A stretch of DNA of 64,000 nucleotides from positions 372,001-436,000 of the forward strand of contig CAZDXQ010000001.1 of assembly GCA_964509545.1 (NCBI GenBank), written 5' to 3'. Below are positions 52,224 through 64,000 of the stretch, piece by piece (position 1 is the stretch's first letter; each line of letters opens with the position of its first letter). A program made the translations under genes and the position numbers. The notes below the pieces were generated by a model that saw only the letters and a program-made list of their open reading frames with translations, was not told the origin of the DNA and did no database searches. The DNA is from JADJWR01 sp964509545 (GTDB lineage Bacteria > Pseudomonadota > Gammaproteobacteria > Burkholderiales > Burkholderiaceae_F).

Positions 52224-52300
52224 GTGTCATCCCCGCGAAAGCGGGGATCCAGTTCCGCCGCGGCAACGACACCGGGTTCCCGCTTTCGCGGGAACAACAC
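52224..52300. repeat. Palindromic intergenic repeat (copy d)
   Basis: It opens GTGTCATCCCCGCGAAAGCGGGG and closes CCCGCTTTCGCGGGAACAACAC; the whole element is an inverted pair of hairpins. It lies upstream of the MlrC-like gene. Confidence 0.8.
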
Positions 52301-52350
52301 AACGGGTTTCATGCGTCGCGGGTCGCACGCAGAGCGGTGGAGCAACTGAA

Positions 52351-53838
52351 ATGAAAATCGTCGCCGCGCGCCTCAATCACGAGACCAATACGTTCTCGCC
52401 GCTGGCCACGCCGCTGGCGGCCTTTGGCCCCGACGGTCCGAGCTTCGGCCGCGCCGCCTTCGACAGCGCACGCGGCACTCGCACCGCGCTCGGCGCCTTC
52501 ATCGATGCGGCCGCGGCGCGCGGCGACGCGATCGAAGTCGCCGTCAACGCCACCGCCTACCCGAGCGGCACGGTCGATGCCACGGCCTACGAACAACTGG
52601 CCGGCGGCATCGTCGAGGCCGTGCGCGGCGGCTGCGACGCGGTGCTGCTCGACCTGCACGGCGCCATGGTGGCGCAGGGCATCGACGATGGCGAAGGCGA
52701 ACTGCTGCGTCGCATCCGCGCCGTGGCGCCCGATGTGCCGATCGCGGTGGCGCTCGACCTGCACGGCAACATCACGCAGGCGATGGTCGATGCCGCCGAC
52801 GTCATCGTCGGCTTCAAGACCTATCCGCACGTCGACATGCACGAGACCGGCGCGCACGCGGCGCGGCTGCTGTTCGACTGGCTCGACGGCGGCCCGCGCC
52901 CGCATGTGGCCTGGGCGCAGCCGCCGCTGCTGTCGCACACGCTGAGGAGCGCCACCGGCGAAGGCGCGATGCAGCGGGCGGTGCAGCAGGCGCGGCAGAT
53001 GGAATCCGACGGCCTGCCCGCCGCCACGATATTCGCCGGATTCTCGCTGGCGGACTTCCGTGACGCCGGCATGAGCATCGTCACCGTCGGCCGCGACCGT
53101 CGCGAAGCGCAGCGGGCGGCCGATGCCCTTGCGCACGAGGTCTGGGCCGAACGCGATGGTTTCGTCTATACGAGCGAACCGCTGGCCGCCAGCGTCGCGC
53201 GCGCCAGTGCGCTCAGGCAGGCGGGCCGTCCCGTGCTGCTGCTCGACCACGGCGACAACGTGATGAGCGGCGGCACCTGCGACACCACCACGCTGCTCGA
53301 GGCGTGCCTGCTTCAGGGCATGACGGGCATCGGCGTCGGCCCGCTCGCCGATGCGACCACCGTGGCGCAGGCCTTCGACGCCGGCATCGGCGCGCGCATC
53401 CGGGTCGCGCTCGGCAACAAGGTGCCGCAGGGGCTGCCCGTACCGCAGGCATCGCCGTTCGCGTGCGAGGTCACGGTGCGCGCGCTCGGCGACGGGCGCT
53501 TCCGCATCAGCGGCCCCATTTATACCGGCGAGACCTGGAACATGGGCCGCACTGCGGTGCTGGTGCACGACGCCTTCACCGCGGTCGTCAGCGAAAAGCC
53601 GATGGAGCCGCTCGACCTGGCGGTGTTCGAAAGCGTCGGCGTCGACCCGCGGCGCTTCGACTACCTGCTGCTGAAGTCGCGCATGTACTGCCGGCCGAGC
53701 TTCGTGCCGATCGCCGCCGGACTGGTCGAATGCGACAGCCGCGGCGTGTGCAGTTCCGACTACGGACTGTTCCGCTTCAGCCGGCTGCGCCGGCCGATCT
53801 ATCCGCTCGATCCGCAGGCGACGTTCACGCCGGCATAG
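52351..53838 (+). CDS. mlrC: M81 family metallopeptidase (MlrC-like)
   Basis: 495 residues. RLNHETNTFSPL, LLDLHGAMVAQGIDDGEGELLRRIR, DLHGNITQAMVDAADVIVGFKTYPHVDMHETG and DHGDNVMSGGTCDTT hold the His/Asp zinc ligands of the MlrC family, and FDYLLLKSRMYCRPSFVPIA is the C-terminal hallmark. Prototypes degrade linearised microcystin products; most members are of unknown peptide specificity. GTGGAG precedes the ATG. No other mlr genes are present. Confidence 0.93.
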   Translation: MKIVAARLNHETNTFSPLATPLAAFGPDGPSFGRAAFDSARGTRTALGAFIDAAAARGDAIEVAVNATAYPSGTVDATAYEQLAGGIVEAVRGGCDAVLLDLHGAMVAQGIDDGEGELLRRIRAVAPDVPIAVALDLHGNITQAMVDAADVIVGFKTYPHVDMHETGAHAARLLFDWLDGGPRPHVAWAQPPLLSHTLRSATGEGAMQRAVQQARQMESDGLPAATIFAGFSLADFRDAGMSIVTVGRDRREAQRAADALAHEVWAERDGFVYTSEPLAASVARASALRQAGRPVLLLDHGDNVMSGGTCDTTTLLEACLLQGMTGIGVGPLADATTVAQAFDAGIGARIRVALGNKVPQGLPVPQASPFACEVTVRALGDGRFRISGPIYTGETWNMGRTAVLVHDAFTAVVSEKPMEPLDLAVFESVGVDPRRFDYLLLKSRMYCRPSFVPIAAGLVECDSRGVCSSDYGLFRFSRLRRPIYPLDPQATFTPA

Positions 53839-54016
53839 CGCGCCAGCGGCGGACGCAGATCGTTACATCTTCGCGGCGAGTTCGGTGCCGGCGGACACCG
53901 GCGCGGGTCAACGCACCGGCGGCGGCGGCAGTTCAAGGCGTGCGGGCTCGCGAAATCGACGACCGGCCCGTGCGGCCGTCCGCTGCGGCCGCCATGCTTC
54001 GCCGAGGAGACTGGAA

Positions 54017-54205
54017 ATGAAACCGCTGCTCAAAATCGCCACCGCGCTGGGCGTGCTGACGCTGGCCGGCTGTGTCGTCGTGCCGGCGCATCACTACCGC
54101 CCCTACGGCTATACGCCCGCGCCGCCGGTCTATTACGGCGGCGTCTACTACGGCGGCGGCTATTACGACGGCCGCTATTACGGCCCGCGCCGTCCGCGCT
54201 GGTAG
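54017..54205 (+). CDS. Small Tyr/Gly-rich lipoprotein
   Basis: 62 residues. MKPLLKIATALGVLTLAGC is a classical lipoprotein signal; the mature part VVVPAHHYRPYGYTPAPPVYYGGVYYGG is repetitive. GGAGA lies ten bases upstream. Function unknown; such proteins are common in betaproteobacterial envelopes. It ends 11 bp before the stop of the convergent malic enzyme gene. Confidence 0.8.
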   Translation: MKPLLKIATALGVLTLAGCVVVPAHHYRPYGYTPAPPVYYGGVYYGGGYYDGRYYGPRRPRW

Positions 54206-54215
54206 GCGGCGTACC

Positions 54216-56486
<2,271 letters not shown>

Positions 56487-56599
56487 CGCTGTCTCCTCGT
56501 TAGGGCAGCCGCGTGCGCCGGTCGCCGCGGCCTGCGTTTTGCGCAAGCCTAGCGCGGACGCGCCGGCTCCGTACTGCGCGATATCGCTACCATCCCGCC

Positions 56600-57976
56600 A
56601 TGACAAACGACCTCCCGATCGACACCGCGGCGCTGCGCAATGCGCTGGCCCGCCGCATCGCCTTCCGCACCGAAAGCCAGGATCCGCAGCGCGGCCCGGT
56701 CCTGCGCGCGTATCTCACCGACGAGATCGGGCCGACGCTGGCCGGACTCGGGTTTTCATGGACGATCTGGGACAACCCGGTGGCCGGCAGGCCGCCGTTC
56801 CTGTTCGCCGAGCGGACCGAGGATCCGGCCCTGCCGACAGTGCTGATGTATGGCCACGGCGACGTCGTTCTCGGCTACGACGCGCAGTGGCGCAAGGCCG
56901 CCTCGCCATGGACGCTGGAGGAACAGGGCAACCGCTGGTACGGCCGCGGCGCCGCCGACAACAAGGGCCAGCATTCGATCAACCTGGCGGCGATCGAGAC
57001 GGTGCTGCGCGTCGATGGCCGCCTCGGCTGCAACATCAAGTGGCTGTTCGAAATGGGCGAGGAGGTCGGCTCGCCCGGGCTGCGGCAGATCTGCGAGGCA
57101 CAAAGCGACGCGCTGGCGGCGGACGTCCTGATCGCCAGCGACGGGCCGCGGCTGCGTTCCGATCTGCCGACGCTGTTCCTCGGCTCGCGCGGCGCCTTCA
57201 ACTTCGTCCTCGACTGCAACCTGCGCGACGGCGGCCATCATTCCGGCAACTGGGGCGGTCTGCTTGCCAATCCCGGGACGATCCTGGCGCATGCGATCGC
57301 CTCGCTGGTCGATGCCCGCGGCGCAATCCGCGCGCCCGGCCTGCGGCCGGCGCCGATCCCGGACAGCGTGCGACGGGCGCTGGCCGCCATCGAGCCTGGT
57401 GAGCCGGGCGGGCCGGCGATCGACCCGGACTGGGGCGAACCCGGCCTGAGCCCGGCCGAACGCGTCTTCGGCTTCAACGCGCTCGAAGTGCTGGCCTTCA
57501 AGACGGGCAACCCGGAGAACCCGGTCAACGCCATCCCCGGCCGCGCCAGCGCGCACCTGCAAGTGCGTTTCGTCGCCGGTTGCGATCACCACACGTTCAT
57601 CGCTGCGATCCGCGAGCACCTCGACGCGCACGGGCTCGGCAGCGTCGCCGTGTCACCGGCGCGCAGCGAGGTGATGAACGCCACGCGACTGGACCCCGAC
57701 AACCCGTGGGTGTGCTGGGCTGCGGCGAACGTGGCCCGCACCAGCGGCGTGCACCCGGCCATCCTGCCCAACCTCGGCGGCTCGCTGCCGAACGACTGTT
57801 TCGCGCAGGTGCTTGGTCTGCCGACGATCTGGGTGCCGCATTCGTATCCGGCTTGTTCGCAGCACGCTCCCGACGAGCACCTGCTGGCCGACGTGGCCAG
57901 GCAAGGCGTGGCGATCATGGCTGGCCTGCTGTCCGACCTGCGCAACGGCTTTCCGCCCGGAACCCGTCCGGATTAA
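56600..57976 (+). CDS. M20 family metallopeptidase
   Basis: 458 residues. Metal ligands are seen in LMYGHGDVVLGYDAQW (His, Asp), GRGAADNKGQHSINLAA (Asp), EMGEEVGSPGL (Glu-Glu) and ASDGPRL; the terminal His is in HSYPACSQHAPDEHLLA. A dimerisation domain lies between. It is likely a dipeptidase or acyl-amino acid hydrolase. It diverges from the malic enzyme gene. Confidence 0.9.
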   Translation: MTNDLPIDTAALRNALARRIAFRTESQDPQRGPVLRAYLTDEIGPTLAGLGFSWTIWDNPVAGRPPFLFAERTEDPALPTVLMYGHGDVVLGYDAQWRKAASPWTLEEQGNRWYGRGAADNKGQHSINLAAIETVLRVDGRLGCNIKWLFEMGEEVGSPGLRQICEAQSDALAADVLIASDGPRLRSDLPTLFLGSRGAFNFVLDCNLRDGGHHSGNWGGLLANPGTILAHAIASLVDARGAIRAPGLRPAPIPDSVRRALAAIEPGEPGGPAIDPDWGEPGLSPAERVFGFNALEVLAFKTGNPENPVNAIPGRASAHLQVRFVAGCDHHTFIAAIREHLDAHGLGSVAVSPARSEVMNATRLDPDNPWVCWAAANVARTSGVHPAILPNLGGSLPNDCFAQVLGLPTIWVPHSYPACSQHAPDEHLLADVARQGVAIMAGLLSDLRNGFPPGTRPD

Positions 57977-58105
57977 CGGCGGTGTGACCGCGGACAACGT
58001 CGGTTACATCTTGCCCATTGCCGCTGCTGCACCGCAGGCCAACAATGGTTTCATCGACGACGGCACCGAAGAAGGTGCGGTCGCCCGTTGCAGAAGGTGA
58101 CCTCG

Positions 58106-58516
58106 ATGAAAGCGCTCAAGCTCCTCGCCGCGGCGACCGCGGCGTCCCTCGCACTCCTATCCCTGAGTCCCCCGGCTGAAGCTCACGGCCGCGTACGCGG
58201 CAACGTGACCTTTCATTTCGGTTATTGGCCCGGCTACTGGTGGGGCCCGGGCTACTGGGGCTATCGGTATCTGCCGCCTCCGCCTGCTTACTACTACCCG
58301 GACTATCCGTACTGGCCACCGGTCGTGGTGACGCGCCCGGACCCGCCCGTCTATATCGAACGCGACGCAGCGCCCCCCGAGGCCTCGCCGGCCGCTGAGC
58401 CGCCGGCCTGGTGGTACTGGTGTCCGGGCGAGAAGAAGTACTACCCATACGTGAAGGAATGTCCGGGCGGATGGCAGCGGGTACCGCCGCAGCCGGTGCC
58501 ACCCGAAAAGAGGTGA
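58106..58516 (+). CDS. Secreted Tyr/Trp/Pro-rich protein
   Basis: 136 residues. A Sec signal ends LSPPAEA|HG. The mature protein has YWPGYWWGPGYWGYRYL, PPPPAYYYPDYPYWPP, and the motif WYWCPGEKKYYPYVKECPGGWQRV with two cysteines, known from small envelope proteins of unknown function in betaproteobacteria. AAGGTGA precedes the ATG. It is followed 3 bp later by a lipoprotein gene, so they form an operon. Confidence 0.82.
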   Translation: MKALKLLAAATAASLALLSLSPPAEAHGRVRGNVTFHFGYWPGYWWGPGYWGYRYLPPPPAYYYPDYPYWPPVVVTRPDPPVYIERDAAPPEASPAAEPPAWWYWCPGEKKYYPYVKECPGGWQRVPPQPVPPEKR

Positions 58517-58519
58517 ACC

Positions 58520-59122
58520 ATGAAACGCCTTGTCCTGATGGCCTCGGCCGGCACTGTGCTGCTCGCCGGCTGTGTCGTGCTGCCGCCATCGGGGCCGAGC
58601 CTGCAGGCGCTGCCCGGCTCGCGCTCCAGCTTCGAGCAGTTCCAGTTCGATGATGCGACGTGCCGCCAGTACGCCACAGCGCAGATCGGCGGCCGCACGC
58701 CCGGCGAGAGCGCGCAGGAAAGCGCCGCAGCCAGCGCCGTGGCGGGCACCGCGATCGGCGCCGCTGCCGGGGCAGCGATCGGTGGCAGTTCGGAGGGCGC
58801 CGCAGTCGGTGCCGGCATCGGCCTGCTGACCGGCGCGATGGCCGGCCTCGGCGCTTCGGAAACTTCGTACAGCGTCGCTCAGCGCCGCTTCGACAGCGCC
58901 TACTACCAGTGCATGTACGCGCGCGGACACAAGGTGCCAGTGTCGGGCCGCTACGCGCAGGCGATGCGGGCGGCGCCGGCGCGCGCACCGGCGCCGCCGG
59001 CAATCGTCACGCCGCCGCCGAACGCGGCCGTGCCGCCACCGAATGCGCCGCCGCCTGCGGCCCCTTACGTGCCGCCGTACTGGCCGAGCACACCGCCGCC
59101 GAACGCGCCGCCGCCGCGCTGA
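58520..59122 (+). CDS. Glycine-zipper lipoprotein
   Basis: 200 residues. MKRLVLMASAGTVLLAGC is a lipoprotein signal. Residues about 75-120 (AGTAIGAAAGAAIGGSSEGAAVGAGIGLLTGAMAGLGAS) form a glycine-zipper membrane element; FDSAYYQCMYARGHKVP and a Pro-Asn-Ala-rich tail (PPPNAPPP repeats) follow. Outer membrane association is likely. Its stop is 6 bp from that of the convergent DUF3014 gene. Confidence 0.85.
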   Translation: MKRLVLMASAGTVLLAGCVVLPPSGPSLQALPGSRSSFEQFQFDDATCRQYATAQIGGRTPGESAQESAAASAVAGTAIGAAAGAAIGGSSEGAAVGAGIGLLTGAMAGLGASETSYSVAQRRFDSAYYQCMYARGHKVPVSGRYAQAMRAAPARAPAPPAIVTPPPNAAVPPPNAPPPAAPYVPPYWPSTPPPNAPPPR

Positions 59123-59128
59123 ACCGCG

Positions 59129-59947
59129 CTACTGCGGCGGCGCGGCGGTGATCTCGCGGCGAAATTCGCGCAGCCGGGCCTTGACGCGCGCCGCGTTATC
59201 CTGGCCCATGCGCAGCAGCAGCTTCTGTCCTGCCGAGCGCGCCTGCAGTTGCGGGTCGGCGAATTCGTACAGCACTTTGGGCTGAACCAGCCGGATCGGC
59301 CCCTCGAGCTCGGGCGTGGCCAGCAGGTGGTCGATCACCGCGACCAGCCGGTCGTTGAAGTGTGACTGTGGGTAGCCGAGTTCACGATAGGCTTCCTGCA
59401 GCAGCGGATAGAAGCGCAGGTACAGCGCCGCCGTCTGCTTCATGTCGAGCGCCTCGATCAGTTTCACATGCGCGGCATAGCGCGCCGCGTTCGCCTCGCC
59501 GATCACCTGCGCCTCGCCGCTGCCGTCGACGACGAAGGCGCCACCCGGCCCGCGCAGCGCCTGGACCTTCTGCGCCACCCGCGCGCGCGGCAGGTTGTCG
59601 ATCGTGGCCACGATCCGCGCGGCGATGCCCGTCATCTGGAAGAACTCGAGCAAGGCCTTCTCGCCGACCAAGCTCGCGATCGCGGCGCGCAGCGCACTGT
59701 CGCTTTCGGCCAGTGGCGGCAGAGGCGCCGCGTCGGCCTTGGCGGAGCCCGCCGCCGGCGCCGCCTCGATGGGGTGTTCGATGCGCGCTTCGGACTTCGG
59801 CGCGTCGGTCGCCGGCGGCGCGGGCTGCAGGACCACCGGCGACGGCGCAGGCGTCCGCGCCTGCCACCACCACCACCAGGCGCCCGCACCTGCGGCAACT
59901 ACGAAGACGCCCAATACCCACCACCAGATCGTCCGGTCTTCGTTCAT
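59129..59947 (-). CDS. DUF3014 membrane-anchored protein
   Basis: 272 residues. One N-terminal transmembrane segment (WWWVLGVFVVAAGAGAWWWWW) is followed by a Pro/Ala linker and a soluble domain with LLEFFQMTGIAARIVATIDNLPRARVA, LYLRFYPLLQEAYRELGYPQSHFNDRLVAVIDHLL and KVLYEFADPQLQARSAGQKLLLRMG, which I recognise as DUF3014. Function unknown. Confidence 0.85.
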   Translation of the reverse strand: MNEDRTIWWWVLGVFVVAAGAGAWWWWWQARTPAPSPVVLQPAPPATDAPKSEARIEHPIEAAPAAGSAKADAAPLPPLAESDSALRAAIASLVGEKALLEFFQMTGIAARIVATIDNLPRARVAQKVQALRGPGGAFVVDGSGEAQVIGEANAARYAAHVKLIEALDMKQTAALYLRFYPLLQEAYRELGYPQSHFNDRLVAVIDHLLATPELEGPIRLVQPKVLYEFADPQLQARSAGQKLLLRMGQDNAARVKARLREFRREITAAPPQ

Positions 59948-60128
59948 CGCCGTCCTCCTCGCCGCACTGCCTGCAACCGTCTGAGTCCGACATGCCGTTT
60001 CGGTTCCGCAGCCTGCCGCCACGCGAGCGGCCGCGCGTTGCCGGCGGATCCAAGCAGACTGCTCGCCACGCCACGTTTGCCTGACCCGCGCGTGCAGCGG
60101 GTCGGGCGCAGCCCGCGCACGGAGCAGT

Positions 60129-60710
60129 TCAGAAGACGAAAGGATGCACGCCGATCAGCCGGGCGTGAAGGTGCAGTGCGAAGGTCGCCCACAAGGCCAC
60201 GCCGACGACGATCGTCGCCACGTCGCTGGCCAGCGTGCCTCGCCCATCGACACGGCCGTGGATGCGATCGCGCGCGCGCGCGGAGCGGAAATCGAACACC
60301 GCCCAGAGCAGGAAACCGCCGAAAAGCAGCAGATCCTCGAGGTGGCCGTTGGCCAGCAGATGACCTGCGGCCCAGACCTTCACGCCGAGCACCATCGGAT
60401 GCTTGACCGCGGAGCGGATGCGGTTGCGCGGCACATAGGCCGCCACCACGAGCACGAAGGCAAAAAGCATCAGCAGCGCCGACAGATGCCGCGTCCACAG
60501 CGGCGGCTCCCACAGTAGCAGCGGCACCTGGCGCGCCTGCGCGTAGCCGAAAACGATCAGTGCCAGTCCGACGGCCGAGACGACCGAATAGATGCCCTTG
60601 TAGGCGCCGACGCCGAGCCGCGCGATCTGCGCACTGCGCCAGTTCTCGGCAAAGATGCGCAGCGAATGCACGCCGAGGAACACGATCAGTCCGGCGATCA
60701 GCAGCGTCAC
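60129..60710 (-). CDS. nnrU: NnrU family membrane protein
   Basis: 193 residues with about five membrane segments. FLGVHSLRIFAENWRSAQIARLG, YKGIYSVVSAVGLALIVFGYAQAR and RSAVKHPMVLGVKVWAAGHLLANG are the NnrU signature. NnrU is linked to nitrite/NO metabolism in denitrifiers but is also found in species lacking denitrification. It diverges from the D-lactate dehydrogenase-type gene. Confidence 0.93.
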   Translation of the reverse strand: MTLLIAGLIVFLGVHSLRIFAENWRSAQIARLGVGAYKGIYSVVSAVGLALIVFGYAQARQVPLLLWEPPLWTRHLSALLMLFAFVLVVAAYVPRNRIRSAVKHPMVLGVKVWAAGHLLANGHLEDLLLFGGFLLWAVFDFRSARARDRIHGRVDGRGTLASDVATIVVGVALWATFALHLHARLIGVHPFVF

Positions 60711-60874
60711 GGTGCTCCTCCCCGAGGCATCAGGCCGGTGCGGATTCTCGGCCCAACCGCGGCGCGGCGATACCGTCAGGCGACCAAAGCGCGTGCGCGG
60801 GTCGCAATCCGGCGACGGATGTCGCTTTGTTCCAACGCAAATCCCGCACGCCGGCCGATGCTACGTTGCCGCGC

Positions 60875-63697
<2,823 letters not shown>

Positions 63698-63740
63698 GCC
63701 GTCCGGCCGGCGGTACGATGGGGTTGCACCCGCGACCGCC

Positions 63741-64000
63741 ATGTCCACCACCGATCACGATCCCGCCGCGTTGCTGCAACCGCTGTCGGACGCAGACATC
63801 GACGACCTCGCACGCATGCTCGGCGCGGACTGGGCGCCGGAGTCGACGATGGACATCGAGCAGCTCGACGGCTTTCTCGCCGGACTGATCTGCTCGCCGA
63901 GTGTGGCGATGCCGAGCCGGTACGTGCCGGAGATCTTCGGCGCCGAGCCGCAGTTCCCGGACATGGCCACTGCGCAGCGCTTCTACGGCCTGCTGATGCG
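63741..64000 (+). CDS. UPF0149 (YecA/YgfB-like) protein, truncated by window end
   Basis: The first 86 codons are visible. LSDADIDDLARML and MDIEQLDGFLAGLICSPSVAMPSRYVPEIFG match the UPF0149 family, whose YecA branch carries a C-terminal SEC-C zinc motif; that end is outside the window. Function not settled. Confidence 0.85.
   Translation, partial: MSTTDHDPAALLQPLSDADIDDLARMLGADWAPESTMDIEQLDGFLAGLICSPSVAMPSRYVPEIFGAEPQFPDMATAQRFYGLLM

Noticed and set aside
39403..52300. CRISPR-like repeats among the CCGCGAAAGCGGG words
   Set aside because: Copies are kilobases apart, palindromic and without regular spacers.
52351..53838. Complete microcystin degradation cluster
   Set aside because: Only the MlrC-like M81 peptidase is present; no mlrA, mlrB or mlrD neighbours, and M81 proteins are widespread.
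60129..60710. NnrU taken as evidence for denitrification
   Set aside because: No nir, nor or nos genes in the window; NnrU alone is not diagnostic.

Overview
The window is 64 kb of very GC-rich, gene-dense chromosomal DNA. The gene complement (NnrU, GlmS, Upp, MaeB-type malic enzyme, DUF1615 and DUF3014 proteins, an ABC-F protein Uup, minor type IV pilins, an ACP/AMP-ligase/acyltransferase fusion, many small lipoproteins) and the palindromic intergenic elements resemble a betaproteobacterium, probably Burkholderiales-like; the species cannot be named from the sequence. I see no rRNA, tRNA, CRISPR array, prophage or transposase. Because of the GC content nearly every real gene has long antisense or out-of-frame shadow ORFs; these were discarded.

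Layout. 1-2948: RraA-type and DapA-type aldolase/lyase genes diverging from an SLC13/ArsB-like anion permease. 2982-6757: a glycosidase-like (alpha/alpha)6 protein downstream of a class A penicillin-binding protein. 7263-13616: small lipoprotein, GlpQ-type phosphodiesterase, DUF1615 lipoprotein, nitronate monooxygenase preceded by a 26-codon leader ORF, a haloacetate/fluoroacetate dehalogenase-like hydrolase, a 1-Cys peroxiredoxin and a truncated haemoglobin. 13740-16892: a giant SARP/AAA regulator divergent from the globin gene. 16974-22568: glmS (with a stray copy of its own 3' end just downstream), Lrp/AsnC regulator, AlkD-like protein, NYN-domain protein and upp. 22655-23189: a BrnT/BrnA toxin-antitoxin module whose toxin seems to start at CTG. 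23280-32612: hybrid histidine kinase, DMT transporter, ACP-AMP ligase-acyltransferase fusion and uup. 32920-34033: a MazE/MazF-like module flanked by intact uup and a mosaic broken uup copy. 34057-38063: pilE-fimT-pilV-pilW-pilX on the minus strand without pilY1.

38414-49519 is the most coherent metabolic island: N-carbamoyl-D-amino acid hydrolase, M20-type N-carbamoyl-L-amino acid hydrolase, diaminopropionate ammonia-lyase, a complete Dpp/Opp-type ABC importer and, divergently, a D-aminoacylase. Together these could import and strip N-carbamoyl or N-acyl (D-)amino acids, and the ammonia-lyase points to 2,3-diaminopropionate or its ureido derivative as a substrate. 49701-64000: PfpI/NpdG-like pair with divergent LysR, MlrC-type M81 peptidase, small lipoproteins, malic enzyme, an M20 peptidase, DUF3014 and NnrU proteins, an FAD/Fe-S D-lactate dehydrogenase-type enzyme and the 5' end of a UPF0149 (YecA-like) gene.

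The most notable observations are the ureido/diaminopropionate cluster, the uup-MazEF-uup' mosaic, the CTG-initiated near-leaderless brnT, the MazE promoter with a palindrome between -35 and -10, the glmS tail remnant, the leader ORF of the nitronate monooxygenase gene, and a family of palindromic intergenic repeats placed inside operons.
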